A stretch of DNA of 64,000 nt from Isoperla grammatica (GCA_945910005.1 OX246741.1:39357872-39421871); one strand, 5' to 3'; numbered from the stretch's first letter, positions 1 through 10,913 are shown. The notes: generated from the letters alone by a model not told the origin. Numbers and translations are program-made.

Positions 1-689
1 TGAAAAAACCCAGGTATGAATCCAGCTACGGTGTTTTTTAGACTGGGCAGAACTCCTATACTTGTCTGAGCCCAAACAAAACAACACAGATATTTCGTAA
101 CTGTTCGGAAATCAAAACGACTTCAGACGAACTATCAATAACTACACTAAAAAGTAAATAGTAATAAATTGTTTATTGTTACCAGTGACTGAAATAAAAT
201 GTAACAATAATAAATGCTTTCTTATTGTTTACTTGCTCACAGCAACTTGTTTTCAGAGTGGATCATTGTACGAGCACGAGATTCTCATTCGGGAACGCTG
301 GTTCGATATCTGCTGCTGGCAAATCTGACTGCATGAAGGGATTTATGGTTTCCTCAATCACAATGGGAATTCAGGGATTTAGTGATAATACTAAGAGTTC
401 TGGTACAAATACCTAGCCAACTATTTGAAATACGTAGTCCTAGCTGGTCACCTGAAGAGGGGTCCCTGGACAGATTTCACACTAAACACTATCAACTTTG
501 TTGTACAATTTATTATGTGGTTCGTTATTTTGACGTCTCTAAGTCACCGTTTATATTTATGATACGTTTGAATTTTTACTACATCATCTAATATTTTTAT
601 TTTATAGAACATAATAATATCGAACAAACAAATTGTAGAACTCTTCTCAATATCTTCATTTTTTAATTTTATGTTATTCGCTCCGAATA
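1..689. other. AT-rich unassigned sequence
   Basis: I see no gene, RNA or mobile element here. Two short open frames at 225-416 and 382-591 have no recognisable motif, no coding-like composition and no clear splice context, so I read them as chance. The word CTGAGCCCA near position 66 recurs near 7151 and 7950, which hints at an old dispersed repeat but is too short to prove it. Confidence 0.5.
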
Positions 690-1100
690 TATAATATCAC
701 ATTGACTGCCTTACCTTTATAATGTTGTGTATAACTATGTAACTATTCCTTGCACTGTCTGCCTTACCTTTATAATGTTGTGTTTGATTGTTTTACATAA
801 ACTTGTATAACTATGTAACTATTCCTTGCATTCAGCTACATAATAATATCACATTGACTGCCTTACCTTTATAATGTTGTGTTTGATTGTTTTACATAAA
901 CTTGTATAACTATGTAACTATTCCTTCCATTCAGCTACATAATAATATCACATTGACTGCCTTACCTTTATAATGTTGTGTATAACTATGTTACTATTCC
1001 TTGCACTGTCTGCCTTACCTTTATAATGTTGTGTTTGATTGTTTTACATAAACTTGTATAACTATGTAACTATTGCTTGCATTCAGCTATATAATAATAG
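690..1100. repeat. 53/99-bp tandem repeat, five units
   Basis: Five head-to-tail units begin at about 706, 759, 858, 957 and 1010, each opening with CTGCCTTACCTTTATAATG. Units 1 and 4 are short (53 bp). Units 2, 3 and 5 are long (99 bp) because they keep an inner 46-bp segment containing TTTGATTGTTTTACATAAAC. The order short-long-long-short-long suggests that a short+long pair was copied. Identity between units is high, with only a few substitutions such as TTCCTTCC for TTCCTTGC near 925. No coding potential is seen. Confidence 0.85.
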
Positions 1101-1759
1101 TCGTTTATAATGATTTTATAGTACATAATCACGTTCCGCTCGTAATTATTTTCTCTTTTTTTTTACTTATAAATATAATTTATCTGATACAGATGTATAA
1201 TTTATACGTAACGATAATATTAAAAATCGTGAATATCTTTTACTTTTAAATTACCTTTTATGACATGATTTTATTCGATAATATACAAGATCACATTCCC
1301 TTCAGTAATTATTTTTGGTTTTACGCCTAGTTGAAAACAGCTATTTGTGAAGGATTTAATAAGTAAATGCGAGAGCTATGTCATTACTATTCTCCCTTTG
1401 AGCGGAATGAAGGAGTGTTTTAAAACAAAGTATTCTGTCTCCGTCATTCGTCCCCGATAGCGATAAATAACCTTTCCACAGAGCCAATGATCAATGGCGG
1501 ATAACCAGTAGTTCTTGCAATGAATTAACACGTTGCCACTTTCAAATAACACCCGAAACGTGGCACCGTTATCTTAGTCACTTTACAAACTCCTGTGGGT
1601 GTTGCCAAGGACATGTTCTAAAAATAACTCGATTAAAAGACTGAATGTCCACCTAGGCTGCGGAACACACGATATCGGTCTGTTATTGCATTTACATGCT
1701 TTTAAATCGTTTTCAGAGTAAATCAAAGTAAGTAAATCAAAAATTTCAGAGATATATAG
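1101..1759. other. AT-rich unassigned sequence
   Basis: Nothing supportable: no open frame of note, no repeat, no RNA fold that I can recognise. The minus-strand open frame at 1583-1813 overlaps the inverted repeat that follows and looks like chance. Confidence 0.5.
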
Positions 1760-1929
1760 AGTGACCTTTCTTATGAATGTTTCTTTGTTCCAATAAACAT
1801 ATCCGTTTTTCAAGTCTTCTTAAAAACTTCTGTAATGTGATGTTGCTGTACAACTTTCCCACCTAGTTAAGCACATTCAAGGACGGAAATATTTATTACA
1901 ATAAAGAAACATTCATACGAAAGAGCACT
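1760..1929. repeat. Long imperfect inverted repeat (foldback or MITE-like)
   Basis: The left arm (about 1760-1814) pairs with the reverse complement of the right arm (about 1876-1929) at roughly 75-80% identity by eye over some 54 bp, leaving a loop of about 60 bp. The best core is TATGAATGTTTCTTT at 1772-1786, which is exactly complementary to 1903-1917. Long arms around a short, non-coding, AT-rich centre are typical of foldback or MITE-like DNA elements. I see no convincing target-site duplication at the outer ends, so the element class is not assigned. Confidence 0.6.
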
Positions 1930-2032
1930 TAATTATCTAGCGAATAATATATTTTGATTTTATTATAAGACAATTTTTAAAACATTTAAAAGCAATTTCA
2001 ACAGAACGAAATCGTATGTTTCGCAAGGCACG

Positions 2033-3750
2033 TGAACACACATGCTTGTGTGCAGACCGAACACACATGCTTGTGTGCAGACCGAACACACATGCTTGAG
2101 TGCAGACCGAACACACATGCTTGAGTGCAGACCGAACACACATGCTTGAGTGCAGACCGAACACACATGCTTGAGTGCAGACCGAACATACATGCTTGAG
2201 TGCAGACCGAACACACATGCTTGAGTGCAGACATGCTTGAGTGCAGACATGCTTGAGTGCAGACATGCTTGTGTGCAGACATGCTTGTGTGCAGACATGC
2301 TTGAGTGCAGACCGAACACACATGCTTGAGTGCAGACATGCTTGAGTGCAGACATGCTTGAGTGCAGACATGCTTGAGTGCAGACATGCTTGTGTGCAGA
2401 CATGCTTGTGTGCAGACATGCTTGTGTGCAGACCGAACATACATGCTTGTGTGCAGACCGAACACACATGCTTGTGTGCAGACCGAACACACATGCTTGT
2501 GTGCAGACCGAACACACATGCTTGAGTGCAGACCGAACACACATGCTTGAGTGCAGACCGAACACACATGCTTGAGTGCAGACCGAACACACATGCTTGA
2601 GTGCAGACCGAACACACATGCTTGAGTGCAGACCGAACATACATGCTTGAGTGCAGACCGAACACACATGCTTGAGTGCAGACCGAACACACATGCTTGT
2701 GAACACACATGCTTGAGTGCAGACATGCTTGAGTGCAGACATGCTTGAGTGCAGACATGCTTGAGTGCAGACATGCTTGTGTGCAGACATGCTTGTGTGC
2801 AGACATGCTTGAGTGCAGACCGAGCACACATGCTTGAGTGCAGACATGCTTGAGTGCAGACATGCTTGAGTGCAGACATGCTTGAGTGCAGACATGCTTG
2901 TGTGCAGACATGCTTGTGTGCAGACATGCTTGTGTGCAGACATGCTTGTGTGCAGACCGAACATACATGCTTGAGTGCAGACCGAACACACATGCTTGAG
3001 TGCAGACCGAACATACATGCTTGAGTGCAGACATGCTTGTGTGCAGACATGCTTGAGTGCAGACATGCTTGTGTGCAGACATGCTTGAGTGCAGACCGAA
3101 CACACATGCTTGAGTGCAGACATGCTTGTGTGCAGACATGCTTGAGTGCAGACCGAACATACATGCTTGAGTGCAGACATGCTTGTGTGCAGACATGCTT
3201 GTGAACACACATGCTTGAGTGCAGACATGCTTGTGTGCAGACATGCTTGAGTGCAGACCGAACACACATGCTTGAGTGCAGACATGCTTGAGTGCAGACA
3301 TGCTTGAGTGCAGACCGAACATACATGCTTGAGTGCAGACATGCTTGTGTGCAGACATGCTTGAGTGCAGACCGAACATGCATGCTTGAGTGCAGACATG
3401 CTTGTGTGCAGACATGCTTGAGTGCAGACCGTACATACATGCTTGAGTGCAGACATGCTTGTGTGCAGACATGCTTGTGTGCAGACCGAACATACATGCT
3501 TGAGTGCAGACATGCTTGTGTGCAGACATGCTTGAGTGCAGACCGAACATGCATGCTTGAGTGCAGACATGCTTGTGTGCAGACATGCTTGAGTGCAGAC
3601 CGAACATACATGCTTGAGTGCAGACATGCTTGTGTGCAGACATGCTTGTGTGCAGACCGAACATACATGCTTGAGTGCAGACATGCTTCTGTGCAGACAT
3701 GCTTGAGTGCAGACCGAACACACATGCTTGAGTGCAGACCGAACCACTTG
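2033..3750. repeat. Minisatellite of interleaved 16-bp and 25-bp units
   Basis: The array mixes a 16-bp unit (ACATGCTTGAGTGCAG) with a 25-bp unit that is the same core plus the 9-bp insert ACCGAACAC. I count about 34 of the 25-bp type and roughly 50 of the 16-bp type. Common variants are TTGAG/TTGTG and ACACA/ATACA. Two junctions (near 2697 and 3190) carry a shortened TTGTGAACACACATGC form, also seen at the left edge. Neither unit contains a stop on the minus strand and both lengths are 1 modulo 3. All three minus frames therefore stay open for about 1.8 kb; this is a property of the repeat and not evidence of a protein. The right edge decays at 3738-3750 into unique sequence just before the 91-bp satellite. 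Confidence 0.95.
3257..3712. repeat. 57-bp higher-order repeat within the minisatellite
   Basis: The 9-bp insert ACCGAACAT recurs at exactly 57-bp steps (3257, 3314, 3371, 3428, 3485, 3542, 3599, 3656, 3713). Each step is one 25-bp plus two 16-bp units. Private variants repeat at 171 bp, which is three steps: CATGCATGC after the insert at 3371 and again at 3542, and a double TTGTG at 3428 and again at 3599. Because 57 is divisible by three, the plus frame at 3292-3780 reads as a repeated 19-residue peptide; I treat that as a by-product. Confidence 0.9.
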
Positions 3751-3762
3751 AGTGCATTCATT

Positions 3763-6479
3763 ACTAACATCACAGACTGATGGTCTAGATGAACCTCACT
3801 GTACACGAGTGACGTCATATCTAGCGAGCACTGTTCCGGGTGTCAAGGCCGGGACTAACATCACAGACTGATGGTCTAGATGAACCTCACTGTACACGAG
3901 TGACGTCATATGTAGCGAGCACTGTTCCGGGTGTCAAGGCCGGGACTAACATCACAGACTGATGGTCTAGATGAACCTCACTGTACACGAGTGACGTCAT
4001 ATGTAGCGAGCACTGTTCCGGGTGTCAAGGCCGGGACTAACATCACAGACTGATGGTCTAGATGAACCTCACTGTACACGAGTGACGTCATATGTAGCGA
4101 GCACTGTTCCGGGTGTCAAGGCCGGGACTAACATCACAGACTGATGGTCTAGATGAACCTCACTGTACACGAGTGACGTCATATGTAGCGAGCACTGTTC
4201 CGGGTGTCAAGGCCGGGACTAACATCACAGACTGATGGTCTAGATGAACCTCACTGTACACGAGTGACGTCATATGTAGCGAGCACTGTTCCGGGTGTCA
4301 AGGCCGGGACTAACATCACAGACTGATGGTCTAGATGAACCTCACTGTACACGAGTGACGTCATATGTAGCGAGCACTGTTCCGGGTGTCAAGGCCGGGA
4401 CTAACATCACAGACTGATGGTCTAGATGAACCTCACTGTACACGAGTGACGTCATATGTAGCGGGCACTGTTCCGGGTGTCAAGGCCGGGACTAACATCA
4501 CAGACTGATGGTCTAGATGAACCTCACTGTACACGAGTGACGTCATATGTAGCGAGCACTGTTCCGGGTGTCAAGGCCGGGACTAACATCACAGACTGAT
4601 GGTCTAGATGAACCTCACTGTACACGAGTGACGTCATATGTAGCGAGCACTGTTCCGGGTGTCAAGGCCGGGACTAACATCACAGACTGATGGTCTAGAT
4701 GAACCTCACTGTACACGAGTGACGTCATATGTAGCGAGCACTGTTCCGGGTGTCAAGGCCGGGACTAACATCACAGACTGATGGTCTAGATGAACCTCAC
4801 TGTACACGAGTGACGTCATATGTAGCGGGCACTGTTCCGGGTGTCAAGGCCGGGACTAACATCACAGACTGATGGTCTAGATGAACCTCACTGTACACGA
4901 GTGACGTCATATGTAGCGAGCACTGTTCCGGTTGTCAAGGCCGGGACTAACATCACAGACTGATGGTCTAGATGAACCTCACTGTACACGAGTGACGTCA
5001 TATGTAGCGGGCACTGTTCCGGGTGTCAAGGCCGGGACTAACATCACAGACTGATGGTCTAGATGAACCTCACTGTACACGAGTGACGTCATATGTAGCG
5101 AGCACTGTTCCGGGTGTCAAGGCCGGGACTAACATCACAGACTGATGGTCTAGATGAACCTCACTGTACACGAGTGACGTCATATGTAGCGGGCACTGTT
5201 CCGGGTGTCAAGGCCGGGACTAACATCACAGACTGATGGTCTAGATGAACCTCACTGTACACGAGTGACGTCATATGTAGCGAGCACTGTTCCGGGTGTC
5301 AAGGCCGGGACTAACATCACAGACTGATGGTCTAGATGAACCTCACTGTACACGAGTGACGTCATATCTAGCGAGCACTGTTCCGGGTGTCAAGGCCGGG
5401 ACTAACATCACAGACTGATGGTCTAGATGAACCTCACTGTACACGAGTGACGTCATATGTAGCGGGCACTGTTCCGGGTGTCAAGGCCGGGACTAACATC
5501 ACAGACTGATGGTCTAGATGAACCTCACTGTACACGAGTGACGTCATATGTAGCGAGCACTGTTCCGGGTGTCAAGGCCGGGACTAACATCACAGACTGA
5601 TGGTCTAGATGAACCTCACTGTACACGAGTGACGTCATATGTAGCGAGCACTGTTCCGGGTGTCAAGGCCGGGACTAACATCACAGACTGATGGTCTAGA
5701 TGAACCTCACTGTACACGAGTGACGTCATATGTAGCGAGCACTGTTCCGGGTGTCAAGGCCGGGACTAACATCACAGACTGATGGTCTAGATGAACCTCA
5801 CTGTACACGAGTGACGTCATATGTAGCGGGCACTGTTCCGGGTGTCAAGGCCGGGACTAACATCACAGACTGATGGTCTAGATGAACCTCACTGTACACG
5901 AGTGACGTCATATGTAGCGAGCACTGTTCCGGGTGTCAAGGCCGGGACTAACATCACAGACTGATGGTCTAGATGAACCTCACTGTACACGAGTGACGTC
6001 ATATGTAGCGGGCACTGTTCCGGGTGTCAAGGCCGGGACTAACATCACAGACTGATGGTCTAGATGAACCTCACTGTACACGAGTGACGTCATATGTAGC
6101 GAGCACTGTTCCGGGTGTCAAGGCCGGGACTAACATCACAGACTGATGGTCTAGATGAACCTCACTGTACACGAGTGACGTCATATGTAGCGGGCACTGT
6201 TCCGGGTGTCAAGGCCGGGACTAACATCACAGACTGATGGTCTAGATGAACCTCACTGTACACGAGTGACGTCATATGTAGCGAGCACTGTTCCGGGTGT
6301 CAAGGCCGGGACTAACATCCCAGACTGATGGTCTAGATGAACCTCACTGTACACGAGTGACGTCATATCTAGCGAGCACTGTTCCGGGTGTCAAGGCCGG
6401 GACTAACATCACAGACTGATGGTCTAGATGAACCTCACTGTACACGAGTGACGTCAACACTGTTCCGGGTGTCAAGGCC
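3763..6479. repeat. 91-bp satellite, 30 tandem copies
   Basis: Units start at 3763 and every 91 bp after that, with no indel until copy 30 (start 6402), which lacks about 12 bp (TATGTAGCGAGC) and ends at 6479. Each unit opens ACTAACATCACAGACTGATG and holds the palindrome TGACGTCA at unit position 48 (first copy 3810-3817), followed by a GC-rich end with CCGGGTGTCAAGGCCGGG. Identity between copies is very high. The main polymorphisms are GCGAGC/GCGGGC and ATATG/ATATC. The G-variant pattern repeats with an offset of 1001 bp (11 units). Confidence 0.97.
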
Positions 6480-7718
6480 ATGACACTGCTCGTAACAGAG
6501 TGGGGGCAGTTAGGGAACTTGATTCGGCGAATACAATGATCACATATGGACAGTGATTAATTGTTATGACATAATTTCATATCCTTTATTCCTAGTATAA
6601 TCTTGTATAGTCTTAGTAAGATGCTATAATACATCCGATAATCGATCGCTACTACTGGTGTTTCTCTGTTTTATGAATAATTCAATACTTAAATATGTTT
6701 AATTGTATGGATCATTAATATTTAATTATGCGTTCTCGGAATTACAAACAATAAGCACAACATAGGAGACAATACATTAGGGTGACGTAATTAATTGTTA
6801 GTAATGGCTGGTTTCATCGATAGCTGAATCCCATCTAATCAATCAAATTCGTGTAAGGCTATCGTTGAGAGAATGTGGAGGTACAACATAAAACAAAAGC
6901 GTACGGAAATGTTATTAATTACATTATTCGGTTCGGGAATAATAATATAGGTTGATTGTCGATAGCAATGGAAAAGAATGTCTGAGGAATATATAGTAAG
7001 AAGACTTTATTTTATTACACTACTGGTAATGTGTTTTTTTTTTTACGAAGTTTATTGATTGATATTAATCAAATATAATAAAATGGAACCTTTAAATTTA
7101 TAAATTTGCAAGAACAGCTTCAATAATTATTATAACTTAATGTTTGTAACTGAGCCCAACTTAAGTAGAATATAATACTTTTGTTACATCTGTTGTTCCT
7201 AGAAGTTATAGAAGTTCTTAGAAGCTATACGATTTTAATAGTAAATCGTACAATAATAAGTGAAATGTGAAGAAACTAGTGTAGCCACTAATGAGATATA
7301 GATTCATTAATTTGTTACAACATACAATTTAATTATTTCAGTGTCTTACCATCATGTTGTTTTCGTCTAAATGACTCATAAGCAATACTTACTCATAAGC
7401 ACTCATACTCAATACTCATACTCAATACTCATAAGCAATACTTACACATAAGCAATTTTCAAATCAAAAGCAAGTTCATATGTTGGTTCTGTCTTTCGCA
7501 CGAGGTGACTTAATGAGTTGAGGCTATACATACAAGCTCGTTGTTCAATGTGTCGTTGATAAACAATTCATTTAGATTCTAATTATTGAGTAAATATATT
7601 TATAGGGTACATTTTCTATTTATCGAAGTATATGTAACATGGAGCAAAATAATTTTATAAAGGAAGAAAAAAAAGTTAATTTTGAATTGTTCTTACTGCC
7701 TGCCACTGTCGTACATAA
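6480..7718. other. AT-rich unassigned sequence
   Basis: No gene or element is recognisable. There is a low-complexity stretch around 7370-7450 built from ACTCATAAGCAATA and ACTCATACTCAATA words, and a short poly-T near 7035. The open frame at 7639-7854 runs into degenerate repeats and shows no motif. Confidence 0.5.
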
Positions 7719-8311
7719 GTATAATAGATCATATTTCTATTTCAGGAAGTCAACAAAGTTTCAAATTAAAGTTATAGGTTCAGCCACCGATTTAAAATGT
7801 TATACACGAACGACGTTTTTATTTGTATGTATTTTCTACCATCGTAGAATATAATGTATTTCCTGAGCTCAAGGAAACTTCAAATTCTAGTACTAAATCA
7901 GTCATCGATTCAAATGTAAAGGAATGTTAAAATAACACTTTTAATTTTCTGAGCCCAACTCAACCTCAGATACAAATAATAAATCTGGTAGGTATATTGA
8001 ACAAAATTGTAATGGAATTAAATTATAAATCTGAAAGGAATTTGTGTATTTTTAATAAACTTGTGGAACCTAAGTAAAATAGAACACATTTCCGTAGCGT
8101 AACGAGACTTCCAATGCATTTAATGTCATCCATCGAATAAAATATTGTAAACCAACGATAAAATAGATTTTTATGAATGTTAATGATGTAACTTTGTTAT
8201 TTACTACCATTGACAGCACAACTAAAATAGAACATATTTCCTCATCTCAACAAAACTCGAAATGCAAGCAATAAATCAAAGACTCCGTCGAGTGCTAGAA
8301 TGTTCACTCGG
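7719..8311. repeat. Degenerate, diverged repeat copies
   Basis: Four segments of about 80 bp, near 7719, 7848, 8075 and 8223, share a loose pattern: a TAGAAYAYATTTCC-like start, then an AACTTCAAAT-like block, then an AATCA block, and AATGTT at the end of three of them. The pair at 8075 and 8223 is the clearest: TAAAATAGAACA is shared exactly and the next 30 bases agree at about 65-70%. Spacing is uneven (about 130, 225 and 150 bp). I read this as a decayed old tandem or dispersed repeat; an alignment would be needed to define the unit. Confidence 0.4.
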
Positions 8312-8510
8312 TAGATAATGTCTAAATAGTTTCCGATTCAATATATTACATGGTTACGACAGACCATTACGAAACAGGTCAAGCAGTTGTGAGTGTGAGC
8401 GTACGGATGCTGGAGCCGGCGGCATGCGTACGATATCTCACACACACATCGCACAAGGCTACGGCCGAGCGCGGGAGGCTGAGAAGGCGGACGCGGAGCT
8501 ATCGAGTGCC

Positions 8511-9248
8511 GGAGACTTCAACGCACGGGACGAGGCACTTCGAGCGCCGGGCTTAGAGACGGAGACTTCAACGCACGGGACGAGGCACTTCGAGCGCCGG
8601 GCTTAGAGACGGAGACTTCAACGCACGGGACGAGGCACTTCGAGCGCCGGGCTTAGAGACGGAGACTTCAACGCACGGGACGAGGCACTTCGAGCGCCGG
8701 GCTTAGAGACGGAGACTTCAACTCACGGGACGAGGCACTTCGAGCGCCGGGCTTAGAGACGGAGACTTCAACGCACGGGACGAGGCACTTCGAGCGCCGG
8801 GCTTAGAGACGGAGACTTCAACGCACGGGACGAGGCACTTCGAGCGCCGGGCTTAGAGACGGAGACTTCAACGCATGGGACGAGGCACTTCGAGCGCCGG
8901 GCTTAGAGACGGAGACTTCAACGCACGGGACGAGGCACTTCGAGCGCCGGGCTTAGAGACGGAGACTTCAACGCATGGGACGAGGCACTTCGAGCGCCGG
9001 GCTTAGAGACGGAGACTTCAACGCACGGGACGAGGCACTTCGAGCGCCGGGCTAGAGACGGAGACTTCAACGCACGGGACGAGGCACTTCGAGCGCCGGG
9101 CTTAGAGACGGAGACTTCAACGCATGGGACGAGGCACTTCGAGCGCCGGGCTTAGAGACGGAGACTTCAACGCACGGGACGAGGCACTTCGAGCGCCGGG
9201 CTTAGAGACGGAGACTTCAACGCACGGGACGAGGCACTTCGAGCGCCG
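8511..9248. repeat. GC-rich 50-bp satellite, about 15 copies
   Basis: The unit GGAGACTTCAACGCACGGGA followed by CGAGGCACTTCGAGCGCCGG and GCTTAGAGAC repeats every 50 bp, with one 49-bp copy (a T lost near 9051). About 14.8 copies are present. Variants are sparse: AACTCACGGG at 8720 and AACGCATGGG at about 8870, 8970 and 9120. The first of two GCATGGG copies are 100 bp apart, hinting at a two-unit step. The array is strikingly GC-rich and CpG-rich for this AT-rich region, and the flank from 8380 to 8510 is also GC-rich. Short open frames across it (8350-8556, 8424-8606, 9124-9363) are by-products. Confidence 0.95.
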
Positions 9249-10078
9249 AGAGAGTGATCGACGCACGGATAGACGAGAAACTCGCTCGCTTTTCAGTGGA
9301 AATCAATTATTTATAGTGCATTATCATGTTCGTATGTTTTTTTCGAGTTTTAGAATGGCATGATATCTACCTACGACTAAACGTAAAGAGGAAAAAACAA
9401 ACTACAAGCAAATAGAGTTGTTCATACAGACATTTGAAATGCAAATGCATTGACAAACAGCGAGACATTATCTTATGGGGTGTCTGGTAACATCAGGTAA
9501 TTTATTTTGTTCCTTTTATTTGGCAAGTATTTGCAGACTAAGCCAAAGATCTAATTTTGTAAACACATGATTTTTGTTATATTGCAGCAAACACATACCG
9601 GAAAACGTTTACTATATATCCATGCGTAACTACGTAGTAAGAAAGTACGCATTTTTATTCGCTCTTAATATAATTTTTCTGTAACTATTTCATCACTGAA
9701 AATATATTGTTTGACAGAATGTTTTGGTGCCGTTGTCACGTTTCATTGACTATCTATACGTTGTATAAGAAATATTAAGCTACATATTATAAATGGGACG
9801 ATTCAACTTTTTTTGTTGATCTTGTTTTATGTTGATTTTTAACAGAGCAAAAATAAGTAAATACGGTTTTGTCTACTCGCTATTATAAATACATATTTAA
9901 TTAGTTAGATAACATTTCTCAGCGTACTTAAACACATCACAATTCGATATTATCTTGTAAATTCGACGGGTTGATAAATATTAGTGTATCAACTATTCTT
10001 CTTACCTTGTAAACATTGTGATGGACGTTGTTGGTTCAGTCAGTCCTCTAATCCGATCTCCGACAACCAACACTGTAA
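9249..10078. other. AT-rich unassigned sequence
   Basis: Nothing that I can support as a gene, RNA or mobile element. There are no long open frames on either strand. Confidence 0.5.
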
Positions 10079-10095
10079 CACGTGTGACGCACGTG
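10079..10095. promoter_or_regulatory. Tandem CACGTG E-boxes
   Basis: Two perfect CACGTG palindromes, at 10079-10084 and 10090-10095, have starts 11 bp apart, about one helical turn. Paired E-boxes are known binding sites for bHLH factors, but nothing downstream identifies a gene, so regulatory use is only a possibility. Single CACGTG words also occur elsewhere in the window. Confidence 0.2.
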
Positions 10096-10163
10096 GGACT
10101 ACCCTTGTACGCCGAGAGTCACAACAAACACAGCACTAATCCATTCCGCCAGGCTGGTCACTT

Positions 10164-10249
10164 ACGAAGCTAGTCTTATATCCCGTATCACCTGGATGCT
10201 ACAGATTACACACGTATGAAGCCAGTCTTATATCCCGTATCACCTGGAT
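10164..10249. repeat. Short direct duplication, 52-bp step
   Basis: A 34-bp segment at 10164-10197 is repeated at 10216-10249 with two or three differences. The shared core is AGTCTTATATCCCGTATCAC followed by CTGGAT. Only two copies are present. No coding or RNA feature is associated. Confidence 0.8.
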
Positions 10250-10913
10250 ATAACAGGTCACATTCAAACAATAGCCAGTCCGAACTAATGTTATTAATTG
10301 TGTCACAAACTACAAGTATTTTATAGTTTGATCCGGAGTTATGGGGTAAATACGACACTGTGTATTTTTATATAGAGAGGACACACGTGATAAATAAGAC
10401 AAAATATGTTCGTATTATCTCATTGTTCGACTATATCGACTTTACAATTGTTTGATAGGGCTACACAATTATATAAATAGCATATTGACATTTTAAGTAC
10501 CGTGAGAGTAGTTATAATAACACCGTCAACAATATTAACACAACCTAATCACATTTCTTACATATCCACAGTTCGGTTACTTCTTATTGTCACACGTACA
10601 ACGTTAATAAATATTGTAAATAAATATATTTACTCCCGACACCTTGTATAAGTATAAACAAAAATTATTAAAAAATTCACTTCAACACGTATGTCAATAT
10701 CTACTCTCGTAAAATTGTTTCTTGCACTGTCCCGTGAAAAGGATCGTTCCGATATTATTTCTCGAGGGGGGATGGGCCCCTTCCGATACCACGTGCGTTT
10801 CAGTACCGCTGTGCACAGTAACCATCCGACCACCCTCACTCAACTTTCAATACTACGTCTACTACCTGGCCGTAGTTCTCTGTCTCGAGATCTCGGTCTA
10901 ACTCTTTCCTCTG
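10250..10913. other. Unassigned sequence leading into a GC-richer block
   Basis: AT-rich up to about 10720, then more balanced. Two overlapping opposite-strand open frames (10630-10839 minus and 10691-11032 plus) show no recognisable domain. The plus one covers the promoter-like block and would end four bases before a possible splice donor. I do not call either a gene. Confidence 0.4.

Noticed and set aside
3292..3780. Plus-strand frame encoding a repeated 19-residue peptide
   Set aside because: Result of the 57-bp higher-order period being divisible by three; no other sign of coding.
1937..3818. Three minus-strand open frames of about 600 codons with Cys/His-rich repeats
   Set aside because: They are the same minisatellite read in three frames; the openness follows from unit lengths of 16 and 25 bp without stops. 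No start context, no unique domain, and all frames look alike.
2033..6479. CRISPR-like array
   Set aside because: The repeats are contiguous with no unique spacers, and this is eukaryotic-type DNA with retrotransposons; there are no cas genes.
7639..7854. 71-codon plus-strand frame
   Set aside because: Runs into degenerate repeats; Lys/Phe-rich composition expected from AT-rich DNA.
10079..10095. Circadian-type E-box pair as a finding
   Set aside because: Spacing is only approximately right, CACGTG occurs several times by chance in the window, and no adjacent gene is known; kept only as a low-confidence feature.
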